Notes: generated by a model from the letters alone, not told the origin. Numbered from the stretch's first letter, positions 10,255-24,242 are shown. The stretch: 51,500 nucleotides of DNA from Chrysomallon squamiferum (GCA_012295275.1 CM022672.1:5902443-5953942), one strand, 5' to 3'. Numbers and translations: made by a program.

Positions 10255-10872
10255 ATGAACGCTGAAAGCGCCAGGTTTAGAATGAAGGAGATGAGAGAGA
10301 AACATGCGTGCCGTGTGTTAGTTCTAGGCGACTGCAGGGTTGGAAAAAGCACGATAATTCACCAGTTTTTGAAGGGAGAACTACTCTTGGACAAGACGAA
10401 GACGCTGCTGTCACACCAAAAGATTTTCACGCAAAAGACGTCGGAGCTGACGCTGAACATCCTGGAGTTCGGCGGCAACAAAAGCAACGTTCTTCGCGAC
10501 CACAACATCCACAGCGCCGACGCGTTCGTCTTGGTGTATTCGTTACTGGACGAAAACTCTTTCGAAACCGTCCGAAGTTTGCGGAGTAAAATCTGCAGTA
10601 TCAAGAACAGCGAGAACGTCCCTGTCGTTGTTGTGGCCAACAAGAGGGACACGTGGAGGAGAGGTGTGTCGATGTGGAGGACTGTGGCGGAGTTCACGAC
10701 GTGCATGGACTGGGAGTGGGTACATACTGAGCTGTCTGCCACAACGTTTGACAAAATCGCCGAGGTTTTTCAAAACGTTCTCACGCAGGCTGGAATTGAC
10801 TTCTCGCTCACCAGGTCCCTGGAACCAAGATTTCATTCTCTAGTCCGACGATTTTCAATTAGAAAAAAGTAA
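10255..10872 (+). CDS. Atypical Ras-like small GTPase, copy A
   Basis: A 205-residue P-loop GTPase of the Ras superfamily, normal in length and uninterrupted. G1 is GDCRVGKS at 25-32. The G3 position reads EFGGN at 71-75 instead of DTAGQ, so the magnesium-contacting Asp is Glu and the catalytic Gln is Asn. G4 is NKRD at 129-132 and G5 is SAT at 161-163. These are known family signatures. Reduced intrinsic hydrolysis is an inference from the G3 change. The protein ends in a basic tail (RRFSIRKK) with no CAAX cysteine, so prenylation is not expected. The overall pattern recalls RASD/RERG-type divergent Ras proteins, but I cannot assign an orthologue. An in-frame TAA 12 bases upstream fixes the start at 10255, and A at -3 is favourable. 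A pyrimidine tract plus AG at 10231-10242 may be the acceptor of a 5' UTR intron. AATAAA at 11351 is a possible poly(A) signal. The coding region is visibly more GC-rich than its flanks. Confidence 0.93.
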   Translation: MNAESARFRMKEMREKHACRVLVLGDCRVGKSTIIHQFLKGELLLDKTKTLLSHQKIFTQKTSELTLNILEFGGNKSNVLRDHNIHSADAFVLVYSLLDENSFETVRSLRSKICSIKNSENVPVVVVANKRDTWRRGVSMWRTVAEFTTCMDWEWVHTELSATTFDKIAEVFQNVLTQAGIDFSLTRSLEPRFHSLVRRFSIRKK

Positions 10873-10945
10873 CTTTTTCATGAGCTTTATTTGCAGTAAT
10901 CAGAAATATAGATACAATTATACTCTCTTTGTTGTTTATATAATT

Positions 10946-10949
<4 letters not shown>

Positions 10950-11026
<77 letters not shown>
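10950..11026. repeat. (CT)n downstream of the GTPase gene, copy A
   Basis: About 38 CT units starting about 80 bp after the stop codon, so probably in the 3' UTR if AATAAA at 11351 is used. Complementary to the upstream GA tract. Confidence 0.97.
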
Positions 11027-11033
<7 letters not shown>

Positions 11034-11860
11034 GTGTCTCTTCAAAATGGTTTAATTTAAAGAAGAAACAAAATGAAAAATCCTTTGACTGATGGCCTGA
11101 AAAGGAGTATTTGTTTCAAAAAGAGAAAAGAAGAGTAAAAATCCTTTGATGGATGACTTAACACAAGGAAGGTCATTTCGTTTTGTTTTTATAAGGCTGC
11201 AAAATTTACAAACAGTTCACAAATAATAATAAAAAAATTCGAAAGACAATTTTATTAAAATGCTTTTAAAGAAAGATTTTGTGCATGGAATGCAGTCATT
11301 TTTGAAACTGTTCTCAGATTACGCTCGTTTAGCTGATAATTATGGCCTGCAATAAACAGAATCAAAATCTTTTTGTTGCTATGATGCATCTGTGGCAGCT
11401 AAACTAGCAGTTTTATGTTGATCTCGCCATGTAAAGTGACACTGATATTTTAAATGATCAAAAAAGGTTTAAAATAAAAACATAAAATATCTCTTTTTAA
11501 GGGCTGTTATTTCAGAACGAAGAAAACGTTAAAATTAGGCCTGTGCTTATAACTACTTGTAATAAATTATTGTTCGAATTTGTCTTTATTTTTTTATTTA
11601 TGCTTTAAACAGGGTTTTTTTTCTCTTTGTTTTTCAGCTTTCATATTTCGAATGGGTATAATTGATATACTAGCACATAAACAACATACATAAAGAGAGA
11701 CGTTCAGATTCACATATAAAACTAGACTGACAGGAAACGTTGCAGCATAAAGACAGACACACCAGCAGACAATACACATTCAGACAGACAGGCCATGGAA
11801 CTATGTGATACATAAAGAGAGAGAGAGAAAAAAGAAGAGCAATCAATTTAAACAGAAATC
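11027..11860. other. Downstream region of the GTPase gene, copy A, no other gene seen (B: 20529-21335)
   Basis: Contains a short imperfect direct repeat, AAAATCCTTTGA at about 11080 and 11138. An AATAAA hexamer lies at 11351, and an ACAGACAGACACACC-rich stretch near 11750. There is no further coding signal. Confidence 0.5.
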
Positions 11861-11866
11861 ATTATG

Positions 11867-11975
11867 TATACACACAGACAGATACATACACAGATTCACA
11901 CACACATATACACACACAAACACACACGAGCGCACATACACACGCAAACGCACATACACGCACGCACACACGAAA
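11867..11975. repeat. CA-rich degenerate microsatellite, copy A (B: 21342-21450)
   Basis: Imperfect (CA)n mixed with ACGCACATACA. The ORFs rich in His, Thr and Tyr are products of this tract. Confidence 0.85.
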
Positions 11976-12515
11976 CTGCGCTATTAATGGGGACTAAGTC
12001 TTTCAAGATGTTTGTGTCTCTCTCTGCCAGTGTATATTACATTTCAGCTCACTCACAGAGTTTTACTGGTTGCCAGACAAACGTTTCACTTGTGCGAATG
12101 TCACAGAACAAAACGTTCAGAATATCTAATGCTTTTATTTATCTGATGGCATTAAACATATTGTGATATTTGATAGTCTAACCTCATTATCTGATGGAAA
12201 AGTGAATGACAAGAAAAATTAATTTTGATGAACATAGACGTAACAATCTAGCCGGAATAGAGTCTGGCGGAGAACAGATCCGACGGACAATTGGATGGAT
12301 ATACTCGGGAGAGTAACAGTCATACTTAGGTACGTGTTTGGAAACGTGATTCGCTTTATATTTTATATTACTCCCCCCACACACACAGACACACATATAG
12401 GAACAAACACATTATATATACATATTTATGTCTTAAAATATCATGTTTTGTGTAAAGTATTAAGTGAATTGATGAAAATTTTTTTTTTTTTTTTTTTTAA
12501 ATAATATGAGATTTA

Positions 12516-12815
12516 AGTATTAAACTAGAAATCTAAAATACTGACAAACAATAAACTAACGTACTGATATAAATGTCTAAGAAAAAAGTATTCTTTTTGG
12601 GGAAAATGTTAAAGTATATATTTATTTTCTAGTTTATATAAATGATATTTTGGTTAAACACATAAATTCTTGCACAAATGTATTTTAAAATCAACAAAAA
12701 TAAATTCTTATATTTTTTTCTTAAAAGAGCAAATGATACCAATTCTTTATTTTTCTTTTGTCACATGTTTGACGTCAGTGACTGTGCTGTAATATAGTTG
12801 GACAGATTAGTGTAC
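12516..12815. repeat. Dispersed element, copy A
   Basis: About 300 bp starting AGTATTAAACTAGAAATC and ending GGACAGATTAGTGTAC. It also contains GACGTCAGTGAC. It is related to 1530-1861, where most of it is inverted. I cannot assign it to a known transposon class, and no coding capacity or clear terminal inverted repeats are visible. Confidence 0.75.
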
Positions 12816-13499
12816 ACCTATATTATATACACACCTACACATAATTACACACATTCTGACGTCAGCACATATTTATTACAAAGAGATTCACACAAACACA
12901 CGTACATACACATACACGTATCCAAAAACACACAAACAAGCGTTATTGTAATATAAATAAACACTTACATTGTACATTCATACAAACACACTTACTCAAA
13001 CAGAAACTCACAAACACACACTAGACATGCACAGAAACACACGCACACACTTACACGTACAAACGCACACGAGAAAGGGTTGAAACCCGAACATTTGGTG
13101 GATATTAATTTCTTATTTACTAACTAGAACATAAAGCTTAAAATATTCGCTCTCTTAATTTCTGTAAATCATCGTTGTATCTTGTGATGAAGTGAAAACA
13201 AAGTAATAAAAGGTTTCTTTAATGAGATCAGGCTGAGAAAATTAATTTCAAAATGGCTAATCGAAGCTATCGTAAAACTTCAAAAACAATTTGGACGCTA
13301 ACTGTGATTCATTTTCAGTATATTAGTTGTAGAACAATTCTTTTATTTCACAACATCTAAAAAGCTCTGAGTAAATGAAATGATGGAAGTTTATCGACAC
13401 GTGTATCTTCGTTCTTTGGTTTGCTTTATTACTGACGTATTTGTGTTAATTAGAAAACACAGAAATATAATGAGCATGTTTCTTTTCATCTTCTTCGTT
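12816..13499. other. CA-rich and AT-rich spacer, copy A, no gene seen (B: 22294-22977)
   Basis: 12830-13075 is rich in ACACAC and CACATACA strings. The rest is unstructured AT-rich DNA. Confidence 0.5.
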
Positions 13500-13725
<226 letters not shown>

Positions 13726-14099
13726 CCATACACATGCAAAACACATTCATACAAACACACTTATACACAATGCACAGACATACAATCAGAAATCAAACTG
13801 AATAAAAATGAAACTAAAAATTCGTTATCTATTCCTTATTACTGTAAAATCTACATCTACCATCGAAGTAATGTGATAGTATCATTAAATAAAGCCATTT
13901 ACCTTGAAAGCATTTAAAAAGACTGTAACAAAAATATTTCAAAAATACATTACATTAATGTTGTAAAGATTATTAGATTTTTTTATGATGAATGTACATT
14001 ATAGCTGTAATAAAATAAAAATAAAGTAATGACGCACGTAAGATAAAAAAAAACAATAATAATAAAATAGAAAACAAGAAAGTAATTGTTTCGTTTTAA

Positions 14100-14360
14100 T
14101 TCAGTAAAAAAAAAATAAACAAAGAGAACAAAAAAAAAAAAAAAATAAATAAATAAAAAAAAAAATATATAAAAAAAAGAAGAAAAAAAAGAAAAGAAAA
14201 TTAAAAATTATATTGTAAAATCGAGAAAAAAAAAAAAAATAATAATAATAATAAAAATAAATAAAAAAAAAATAAAAAAGAGAATGTGTGGGAAAATTAA
14301 CGTAATTTTGAATCAAAGAAAAAATTCCAAAGAAAAAAAGTTTAAAAAAAGTAATAAAAA
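14100..14360. repeat. A-rich low-complexity tract, copy A (B: 23525-23800)
   Basis: Poly(A) runs broken by T and G with a short (AAT)n block. Phe/Tyr-rich minus-strand ORFs here are artefacts. Confidence 0.9.
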
Positions 14361-14549
14361 AAATTAAATTAAATAAATACAAGCCATAGAACAAAACAAA
14401 TGAGGTGAATTGAAAAATTAAACGCACACCTATACCCAACCACCCACGCCCCGCCCAAAACACATACAAACTCACACACACACAAACACACTTAATAACA
14501 ATTTGATAAAAGCTTCTAAAGAAACTAAATCAAATTTAGTAGCGAGAGC

Positions 14550-15339
<790 letters not shown>

Positions 15340-15475
15340 CAGAACATGTTTCTCGTGTTGGCTACAACAACGACAGGGACGTTATCGCTGTTCTTGATAC
15401 TGCAGATTTTACTCCTCAAACTTCGGACGGTTTCAAAAGAGTTTTCATCCAATTAGAGTAGATACCCGCCACATA
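15340..15475 (-). pseudogene. Inverted fragment of the Ras-like GTPase gene, copy A
   Basis: On the minus strand, 15357-15453 matches GTPase positions 10545-10641 (residues about 97-129, leading into the NKRD motif). I counted 6 differences in 97 bases. Weaker similarity extends some 15-20 bases on each side. The P-loop, switch regions and C-terminus are absent, so it cannot encode a GTPase. It lies about 4.5 kb from the gene, in opposite orientation. Four of the six differences read as G-to-A on the plus strand or C-to-T. Seen: the alignment. Inferred: origin from a partial inverted duplication. Confidence 0.88.
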
Positions 15476-15644
15476 AAAGGGAACGATGAATTAGAAATTG
15501 ATTTTTTCATCAGTTTTGTCTACGATCAAAAACACGTTATATTTGTAATGTTTTCCGCTGAAGAAACACTTTGACAACAATTTCATTTTTCCAACGTTTA
15601 GGGTTTTCACATGCTAGACATTTTTTAATTTAAAAAAGAATAAA

Positions 15645-15772
15645 AAAAAAAAAAAAAAAAAAAAAAAAACAAAAATCAAAACAAAAACAAATAAACAAAC
15701 AAACAAGCAAACAAAAAACACAAAGAACAACAAAAAAAAAAAAAAAAAAATAAATAAATAAAAAAATTAAAC
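15645..15772. repeat. A-rich tract, copy A (B: 25085-25225)
   Basis: Poly(A) followed by (ACAA)n and AAAT-rich sequence, with tract lengths differing between copies. Confidence 0.9.
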
Positions 15773-16053
15773 AAAGCAACAACAACAAAACAGAACAAAA
15801 TAAATACATAACAATTATCTATATCCCAGTAAGATATATAAAATGTGAAAAGTTTTATTTTAGTGTCAGTTGTCATGGTTTTGGTCGTTACTTTGATCTG
15901 AGAAGCTTTAAGCCACTGAGCCTTTGCAGATAATGCTGATATAAAGTTATATAATAACTGTATGGACAGAAAAAAACTAAAATGTCGACATTTATCTAAA
16001 ATCGTGTAAACATTAGACTCACATAAAATGAAACCTGCCAATTACCTGTTTAA
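15773..16053. other. Right end of duplication copy A, no gene seen (B: 25226-25506)
   Basis: Unique-looking sequence conserved in both copies. It ends at CAATTACCTGTTTAA, where the copies diverge into different flanks. Confidence 0.6.
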
Positions 16054-16104
16054 AAATAAAAAAATAAAAAATAAAAAAAAATAAAAAAAAATAAAAAAAA
16101 TAAA
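16054..16104. repeat. A/T-rich junction between duplication copies
   Basis: About 50 bp of AAAAATAAAAAAATAAAA-type sequence joins the end of copy A to the start of copy B. The left edge of copy A is also poly(A), and the right edge of copy B runs into (AAAT)n after about 15 bp. Both breakpoints thus lie in or near A-rich low-complexity DNA. Confidence 0.85.
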
Positions 16105-16784
16105 AATAAAACGAAAGAAAAACAACAAAAAAAAAACTATAAAAAAAAAATAATAATAATAATAAAAAAGTTTAAATTAAATAAAAATTAAAAATTAAAA
16201 TAAACAAAAACAATAGCAAAAATATTGATAAATAATAATAATATAAAAAATAGATTGTACGTCTGTATGCAAGTGTGAATGCATGTGTGTGTACGTATGT
16301 TGGTATGTATGAAAAGACTCAAACGTAGAAAGAATACAAGAACTGTTTCGACAACTCCTTATCGCCATTAAAATCAGCTGTGAAAAACTGAAACCAGTTT
16401 GAAGCCAATACTTCCAGATGCAAATAAAATTTCTGACAATAGAAATATTTTACTCGTCTACTTGCGTATATACATGCAGTCATATATATACATATTTCTC
16501 ACACACATTCAAGAATACATACAAAAATCGATATATAAACACAAACAACATGCACATCTGCAAACGCCATATTGGATATTTGTCGGAACTAACTACCAAA
16601 TAATTTACACATAAAATCATACTTAAAATTTCACGTGTATGCTTGTTTGATGGAGTATTTAAAAAGTGTTTGTGGTTTGTTTGTTTTCGGTTAGGTCACA
16701 TATATCCAGTGAACGAAGAACATTTTGATAACAGATATTACCAATATTATTATGGCACAATGTGTTTGTTTAACTATTCCTTTA

Positions 16785-16830
<46 letters not shown>

Positions 16831-17206
16831 GACTTTTAGGATTAATAGACTTAACTATAAAATAAATAAAAGTTATAGTCTGCTTTTTCATGAAGAAAAA
16901 ATAAAAATAACAATACAAATAAAAATAGAATAAATTTAAAAATCCGATTGCAGTCAGTTTTGTAACCAACATTTTTTCGGTCAAAACATGCATCACGCGA
17001 TTCATTTGAACTATTTTCCTTTGATGTTTACTGAAATAATAATATGGTTTATCACAGGGAACATGCGATACGTGTGTCAAGTATCTGGATCAGTAACATG
17101 GTTTATTTTATTTTATTTGAAAACAGAATGTCTAATACACTATTTTAAAATATGTAAAAAATAAATATATAAATAAATAAATATATAAATGATAATATGT
17201 AATACC

Positions 17207-17310
17207 GATAATAATAATAACAATAATAATAATAATGATGATAATAATAATACGTAATACTGATAATAATAATAATAATAATAATAATCATAATAATAAT
17301 AATAATAATT
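17207..17310. repeat. (AAT)n array, copy B
   Basis: Short form of the 7515-7744 array, with no extended ATG blocks. Confidence 0.9.
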
Positions 17311-17547
17311 TCACAAAAGCCACATGTCAGGATTGCTCTATCAGAATGAATACAAGTCAGATTCGTGGCTTATATTTAACGATTGTGTAAGAGATGAAAC
17401 CCGCTACAATTATCTCGTTATATCAGTGATAGGTTGGTGTCTTGTCTCTTTAATCTTCAACTATATGCTTACGTATAATTTGTGAGGCAGAATGAGAAAT
17501 TCGTAACTTTTTTCACCCATTTATTCTCCTTCACTTTTGTTCCTTTC

Positions 17548-17549
<2 letters not shown>

Positions 17550-17607
<58 letters not shown>

Positions 17608-17647
17608 CTGGAAAGTTGTGCGAAAATATACAATATATCTTATTAAG

Positions 17648-17685
<38 letters not shown>

Positions 17686-17827
17686 TTTTTTTTTTTTTTT
17701 TTTTTCTGGAAAGTTGTGCGAAAATTTACAACATATCTTATTAAGTTTTTATTATTATTATTTTTAATTTTTTTTTTTTTCTGGAAAGTTGTGCGAAAAT
17801 ATACAACATATCTTATTAAGTTTTTAT
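17550..17827. repeat. Three-unit repeat spaced by (ATT)n(T)n, copy B
   Basis: The same core starts at 17608, 17706 and 17781. The fourth unit of copy A is absent. Confidence 0.95.
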
Positions 17828-18089
17828 AAATCTATTTTATGGTGGGAAACAATGTAACGAACTCTGGAAACTTCAAACTTTTGAACCAGGTTTCATTTCT
17901 TTAAGAGTTTATCTAGTTAAATGTTTTGAATTCATTCACTTCAAAGTTGTTATGACACCAAACACTTTGTAAAAGAGAACATTTTTGTCTTTAGTTACAG
18001 TTATTAAAACGTCGCTCAGTTTTGCTACTCATTTTTCTTTGAAGAATGGTTCATTATATAACCACCCAAATCTTTATATCTCAAAAATA

Positions 18090-18126
<37 letters not shown>

Positions 18127-18328
18127 AATATTGATAGATAGATAGATAGATAGATATGCATTATATTTATCCTATTTCTCTTTATTTAGGTAACTATAAC
18201 ATCATTTTATCCAGTATGTCCAGTACCCAAGATTTTCATTTGCGCCATGGTACATAACCGAACATATGTAATGTTAAATAAAACATAAATCTACAGCCAG
18301 TTCTAAGTATTCTTTTATATATATATAC

Positions 18329-18338
<10 letters not shown>

Positions 18339-18421
<83 letters not shown>
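18339..18421. repeat. (GA)n microsatellite, copy B
   Basis: Homologue of 8865-8935, about six units longer. Confidence 0.97.
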
Positions 18422-18423
<2 letters not shown>

Positions 18424-19368
18424 ATGACTTTTAATAACGAATCAGTGGACACTGGGAAGTTTTAATGTTCTTATGTCGCGCAAGGAGAATTAATCATTTG
18501 TACAGTTGTCTTATCTTTTCACAGTTAATTATAAATAAGAGGCGACAACAAGATGCGATCCTAAAACACAAGACCGTAACATCGATGTTTTCACAAAAAA
18601 AAGTTACCAAAATATCATCACGCCGGTGTGGATTTCTGTGTTTCACGTTTAATAGAATACTGATAGTAAACGTCCTTGACCTGTCGCAAGAACTTTAACT
18701 AGAGGTCACAGTCAAACTGAGTTCATTTCTGATGAAATTGGAACTGTGACCATTAAAAATAAAAAAAAAGGGGGGAAAAAAAAGAATTGGTTGTTTGTGT
18801 ACGTGCATTTGTATCATGGCAGATGTTTAAACAGTAAAAGGACATTTTCTTGATTGAAAACACGAACCGACTTGAAAGAGAGAAACTAATCGAAACAGGG
18901 TGTTAGGTTTTTAAAGTCTTATAGTCTTAGGTAGTTCAGACATAATGACAAGTGACATTAGAAGATAACGTTTAATTCAACTTTATAGCTTTGAAGCTGT
19001 TTTTTTTTTTTTTTTTTTTTTTTTCATGTATGTGTACGTGTAGGAGAGAGTATCTATCTATATATCTATCTATCAATCCATTTCTCTATCTATCTATCAT
19101 TAATATATATATATATATAAACATATTAGAAGAACAAAAATTGTTTGCACGCACACAGATATATAATCACAAATACAAACACACTACACCGATACACACT
19201 ATAAACCAAGCTGAAACCCGCAACAACAGTAACAATTCTTAGGCGAGCGCATAATTACACCATACACATATACATACACATATACACACAGTTTATAGAG
19301 AGAGAGAGAGATAGATAGATATAGATAAATATAAAATTTTGTTTATTGGTTGGTTTTGTATATGTAAT

Positions 19369-19408
<40 letters not shown>

Positions 19409-19507
19409 GATAGATAGTTAAATATAAAATTATGTGTATGGGTTGGTTGTGTGTGCATATGTATGGATTTGTATATATAAAGGTATATATGTATATTTGT
19501 ATGTAAG

Positions 19508-19614
<107 letters not shown>

Positions 19615-19769
19615 TCAGAGAATATTCCAAATCGTCTGCAACGGTTAACACCGAGTGTGATCAACAATCGTACATTTTTGTAACCATCTTCAGTAAAGGT
19701 GCTAATAACAAGACGACACACAAATAAACGACAGCAATGCAGTTAGTTCTCTTCCAGTAATTCTTCAAA

Positions 19770-20387
19770 ATGAACGCTGAAAGCGCCAGGTTTAGAATGA
19801 AGGAGATGAGAGAGAAACACGCGTGCCGTGTGTTAGTTCTAGGCGACTGCAGGGTTGGAAAAAGCACGATAATTCACCAGTTTTTGAAGGGAGAACTACT
19901 CTTGGACAAGACGAAGACGCTGCTGTCACACCAAAAGATTTTCACGCAAAAGACGTCGGAGCTGACGCTGAACATCCTGGAGTTCGGCGGCAACAAAAGC
20001 AACGTTCTTCGCGACCACAACATCCACAGCGCCGACGCGTTCGTCTTGGTGTATTCGTTACTGGACGAAAACTCTTTCGAAACCGTCCGAAGTTTGCGGA
20101 GTAAAATCTGCAGTATCAAGAACAGCGAGAACGTCCCTGTCGTTGTTGTGGCCAACAAGAGGGACACGTGGAGGAGAGGTGTGTCGATGTGGAGGACTGT
20201 GGCGGAGTTCACGACGTGCATGGACTGGGAGTGGGTACATACTGAGCTGTCTGCCACAACGTTTGACAAAATCGCCGAGGTTTTTCAAAACGTTCTCACG
20301 CAGGCTGGAATTGACTTCTCGCTCACCAGGTCCCTGGAACCAAGATTTCATTCTCTAGTCCGACGATTTTCAATTAGAAAAAAGTAA
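19770..20387 (+). CDS. Atypical Ras-like small GTPase, copy B
   Basis: The translation is identical to the gene at 10255-10872 over all 205 residues. The one nucleotide difference I found in the coding region is silent (His17 codon CAC here, CAT in copy A). All features match: P-loop at 25-32, non-canonical EFGGN at 71-75, NKRD at 129-132, SAT at 161-163, and a basic C-terminus without a CAAX box. The same in-frame TAA and possible splice acceptor precede the start. After the stop codon, about 16 bp present in copy A (around 10876-10891) are missing, shortening the gap to the (CT)n tract. AATAAA lies at 20852. A full-length identical ORF suggests either a very young duplicate or the second allele of one gene. 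Confidence 0.93.
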   Translation: MNAESARFRMKEMREKHACRVLVLGDCRVGKSTIIHQFLKGELLLDKTKTLLSHQKIFTQKTSELTLNILEFGGNKSNVLRDHNIHSADAFVLVYSLLDENSFETVRSLRSKICSIKNSENVPVVVVANKRDTWRRGVSMWRTVAEFTTCMDWEWVHTELSATTFDKIAEVFQNVLTQAGIDFSLTRSLEPRFHSLVRRFSIRKK

Positions 20388-20444
20388 CTTTGCAGTAATC
20401 AGAAATATAGATACAATTATACTCTCTTTGTTGTTTATATAATT

Positions 20445-20448
<4 letters not shown>

Positions 20449-20528
<80 letters not shown>
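20449..20528. repeat. (CT)n downstream of the GTPase gene, copy B
   Basis: About 40 CT units, homologous to 10950-11026. Confidence 0.97.
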
Positions 20529-20529
<1 letters not shown>

Positions 20530-21995
20530 AGTTTATGTGTCTCTTCAAAATGGTTTAATTTAAAGAAGAAACAAAATGAAAAATCCTTTGACTGATGGCC
20601 TGAAAAGGAGTATTTGTTTCAAAAAGAGAAAAGAAGAGTAAAAATCCTTTGATGGATGACTTAACACAAGGAAGGTCATTTCGTTTTGTTTTTATAAGGC
20701 TGCAAAATTTACAAACAGTTCACAAATAATAATAAAAATTCGAAAGACAATTTTATTAAAATGCTTTTAAAGAAAGATTTTGTGCATGGAATGCAGTCAT
20801 TTTTGAAACTGTTCTCAGATTACGCTCGTTTAGCTGATAATTATGGCCTGCAATAAACAGAATCAAAATCTTTGTTGCTATGATGCATCTGTGGCAGCTA
20901 AACTAGCAGTTTTTATGTTGATCTCGCCATGTAAAGTGACACTGATATTTTAAATGATCAAAAAAGGTTTAAAATAAAAACATAAAATATCTCTTTTTAA
21001 GGGCTGTTATTTCAGAACGAAGAAAACGTTAAAATTAGGCCTGTGCTTATAACTACTTGTAATAAATTATTGTTCGAATTTGTCTTTATTTTTTTATTTA
21101 TGCTTTAAACAGGGTTTTTTTTCTCTTTGTTTTTCAGCTTTCATATTTCGAATGGGTATAATTGATATACTAGCACATAAACAACATACATAAAGAGAGA
21201 CGTTCAGATTCACATATAAAACTAGACTGACAGGAAACGTTGCAGCATAAAGACAGACACACCAGCAGACAATACACATGTGATACATAAAGAGAGAGAG
21301 AGAAAAAAGAAGAGCAATCAATTTAAACAGAAATCATTATGTATACACACAGACAGATACATACACAGATTCACACACACATATACACACACAAACACAC
21401 ACGAGCGCACATACACACGCAAACGCACATACACGCACGCACACACGAAACTGCGCTATTAATGGGGACTAAGTCTTTCAAGATGTTTGTGTCTCTCTCT
21501 GCCAGTGTATATTACATTTCAGCTCACTTACAGAGTTTTACTGGTTGCCAGACAAACGTTTCACTTGTGCGAATGTCACAGAACAAAACGTTCAGAATAT
21601 CTAATGCTTTTATTTATCTGATGGCATTAAACATATTGTGATATTTGATAGTCTAACCTCATTATCTGATGGAAAAGTGAATGACAAGAAAAATTAATTT
21701 TGATGAACATAGACGTAACAATCTAGCCGGAATAGAGTCTGGCGGAGAACAGATCCGACGGACAATTGGATGGATATACTCGGGAGAGTAACAGTCATAC
21801 TTAGGTACGTGTTTGGAAACGTGATTCGCTTTATATTTTATATTACTCCCCCCCCACACACAGACACACATATAGGAACAAACACATTATATATACATAT
21901 TTATGTCTTAAAATATCATGTTTTGTGTAAAGTATTAAGTGAATTGATGAAAATACTTTTTTTTTTTTTTTTTTTTTTAAATAATATGAGATTTA

Positions 21996-22293
21996 AGTAT
22001 TAAACTAGAAATCTAAAATACTGACAAACAATAAACTAACGTACTGATATAAATGTCTAAGAAAAAAGTATTCTTTTTGGGGAAAATGTTAAAGTATATA
22101 TTTATTTTCTAGTTTATATAAATGATATTTTGGTTAAACACATAAATTCTTGCACAAATGTATTTTAAAATCAACAAAAATAAATTCTTATATTTTTTCT
22201 TAAAAGAGCAAATGATACCAATTCTTTATTTTTCTTTGTCACATGTTTGACGTCAGTGACTGTGCTGTAATATAGTTGGACAGATTAGTGTAC
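21996..22293. repeat. Dispersed element, copy B
   Basis: Near-identical copy of 12516-12815, carried along by the large duplication. Confidence 0.75.
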
Positions 22294-23085
22294 ACCTATA
22301 TTATATACACACCTACACATAATTACACACATTCTGACGTCAGCACATATTTATTACAAAGAGATTCACACAAACACACGTACATACACATACACGTATC
22401 CAAAAACACACAAACAAGCGTTATTGTAATATAAATAAACACTTACATTGTACATTCATACAAACACACTTACTCAAACAGAAACTCACAAACACACACT
22501 AGACATGCACAGAAACACACGCACACACTTACACGTACAAACGCACACGAGAAAGGGTTGAAACCCGAACATTTGGTGGATATTAATTTCTTATTTACTA
22601 ACTAGAACATAAAGCTTAAAATATTCGCTCTCTTAATTTCTGTAAATCATCGTTGTATCTTGTGATGAAGTGAAAACAAAGTAATAAAAGGTTTCTTTAA
22701 TGAGGTCAGGCTGAGAAAATTAATTTCAAAATGGCTAATCGAAGCTATCGTAAAACTTCAAAAACAATTTGGACGCTAACTATGATTCATTTTCAGTATA
22801 TTAGTTGTAGAACAATTCTTTTATTTCACAACATCTAAAAAGCTCTGAGTAAATGAAATGATGGAAGTTTAACGACACGTGTATCTTCGTTCTTTGGTTT
22901 GCTTTATTACTGACGTATTTGTGTTAATTAGAAAACACAGAAATATAATGAGCATGTTTCTTTTCATCTTCTTCGTTTGTTTTTCAGCTGAAATCATAAA
23001 GAAAGTAAACTGTGGTATTTGTAAGCATTAAATGCATAGATTTTACAACAAAAAAATACAGTGTTAATTTAACAACTCGAGTCTG

Positions 23086-23089
<4 letters not shown>

Positions 23090-23145
<56 letters not shown>
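23090..23145. repeat. (CT)n microsatellite, copy B
   Basis: Shortened homologue of 13603-13723, the largest length difference among the shared dinucleotide tracts. Confidence 0.97.
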
Positions 23146-23147
<2 letters not shown>

Positions 23148-23979
23148 CCATACACATGCAAAACACATTCATACAAACACACTTATACACAATGCACAGA
23201 CATACAATCAGAAATCAAACTGAATAAAAATGAAACTAAAAATTCGTTATCTATTCCTTATTACTGTAAAATCTACATCTACCATCGAAGTAATGTGATA
23301 GTATCATTAAATAAAGCCATTTACCTTGAAAGCATTTAAAAAGACTGTAACAAAAATATTTCAAAAATACATTACATTAATGTTGTAAAGATTATTAGAT
23401 TTTTTTATGATGAATGTACATTATAGCTGTAATAAAATAAAAATAAAGTAATGACGCACGTAAGATAAAAAAAACAATAATAATAAAATAAAAAACAAGA
23501 AAGTAATTGTTTCGTTTTAATTCAGTAAAAAAAAAATAAACAAAGAGAACAAAAAAAAAAAAAAAAAAAAAAAATAAATAAATAAAAAAAAATAAAAAAA
23601 AAAAAAAAAAAAAAATAAAAGAAAATTAAAAATTATATTGTAAAATCGAGAAAAAAAAAAAAAAAAAAAAATAATAATAATAAAAATAAAAAAAAAAAAA
23701 TAAAAAAGAGAATGTGTGGGAAAATTAACGTAATTTTGAATCAAAAAAAAAATTCCAAAAAAAAAAAGTTTAAAAAAAGTAATAAAAAAAAAATTAAATT
23801 AAATAAATACAAGCCATAGAACAAAACAAATGAGGTGAATTGAAAAATTAAACGCACACCTATACCCAACCACCCACGCCCCGCCCAAAACACATACAAA
23901 CTCACACACACACAAACACACTTAATAACAATTTGATAAAAGCTTCTAAAGAAACTAAATCAAATTTAGTAGCGAGAGC

Positions 23980-24242
<263 letters not shown>

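Noticed and set aside
10359-10754. Antisense and alternative-frame ORFs inside the GTPase gene (also in copy B)
   Set aside because: Shadows of a conserved GTPase frame with recognisable motifs. The matching antisense ORF in the inverted fragment at 24684-24917 has the same explanation.
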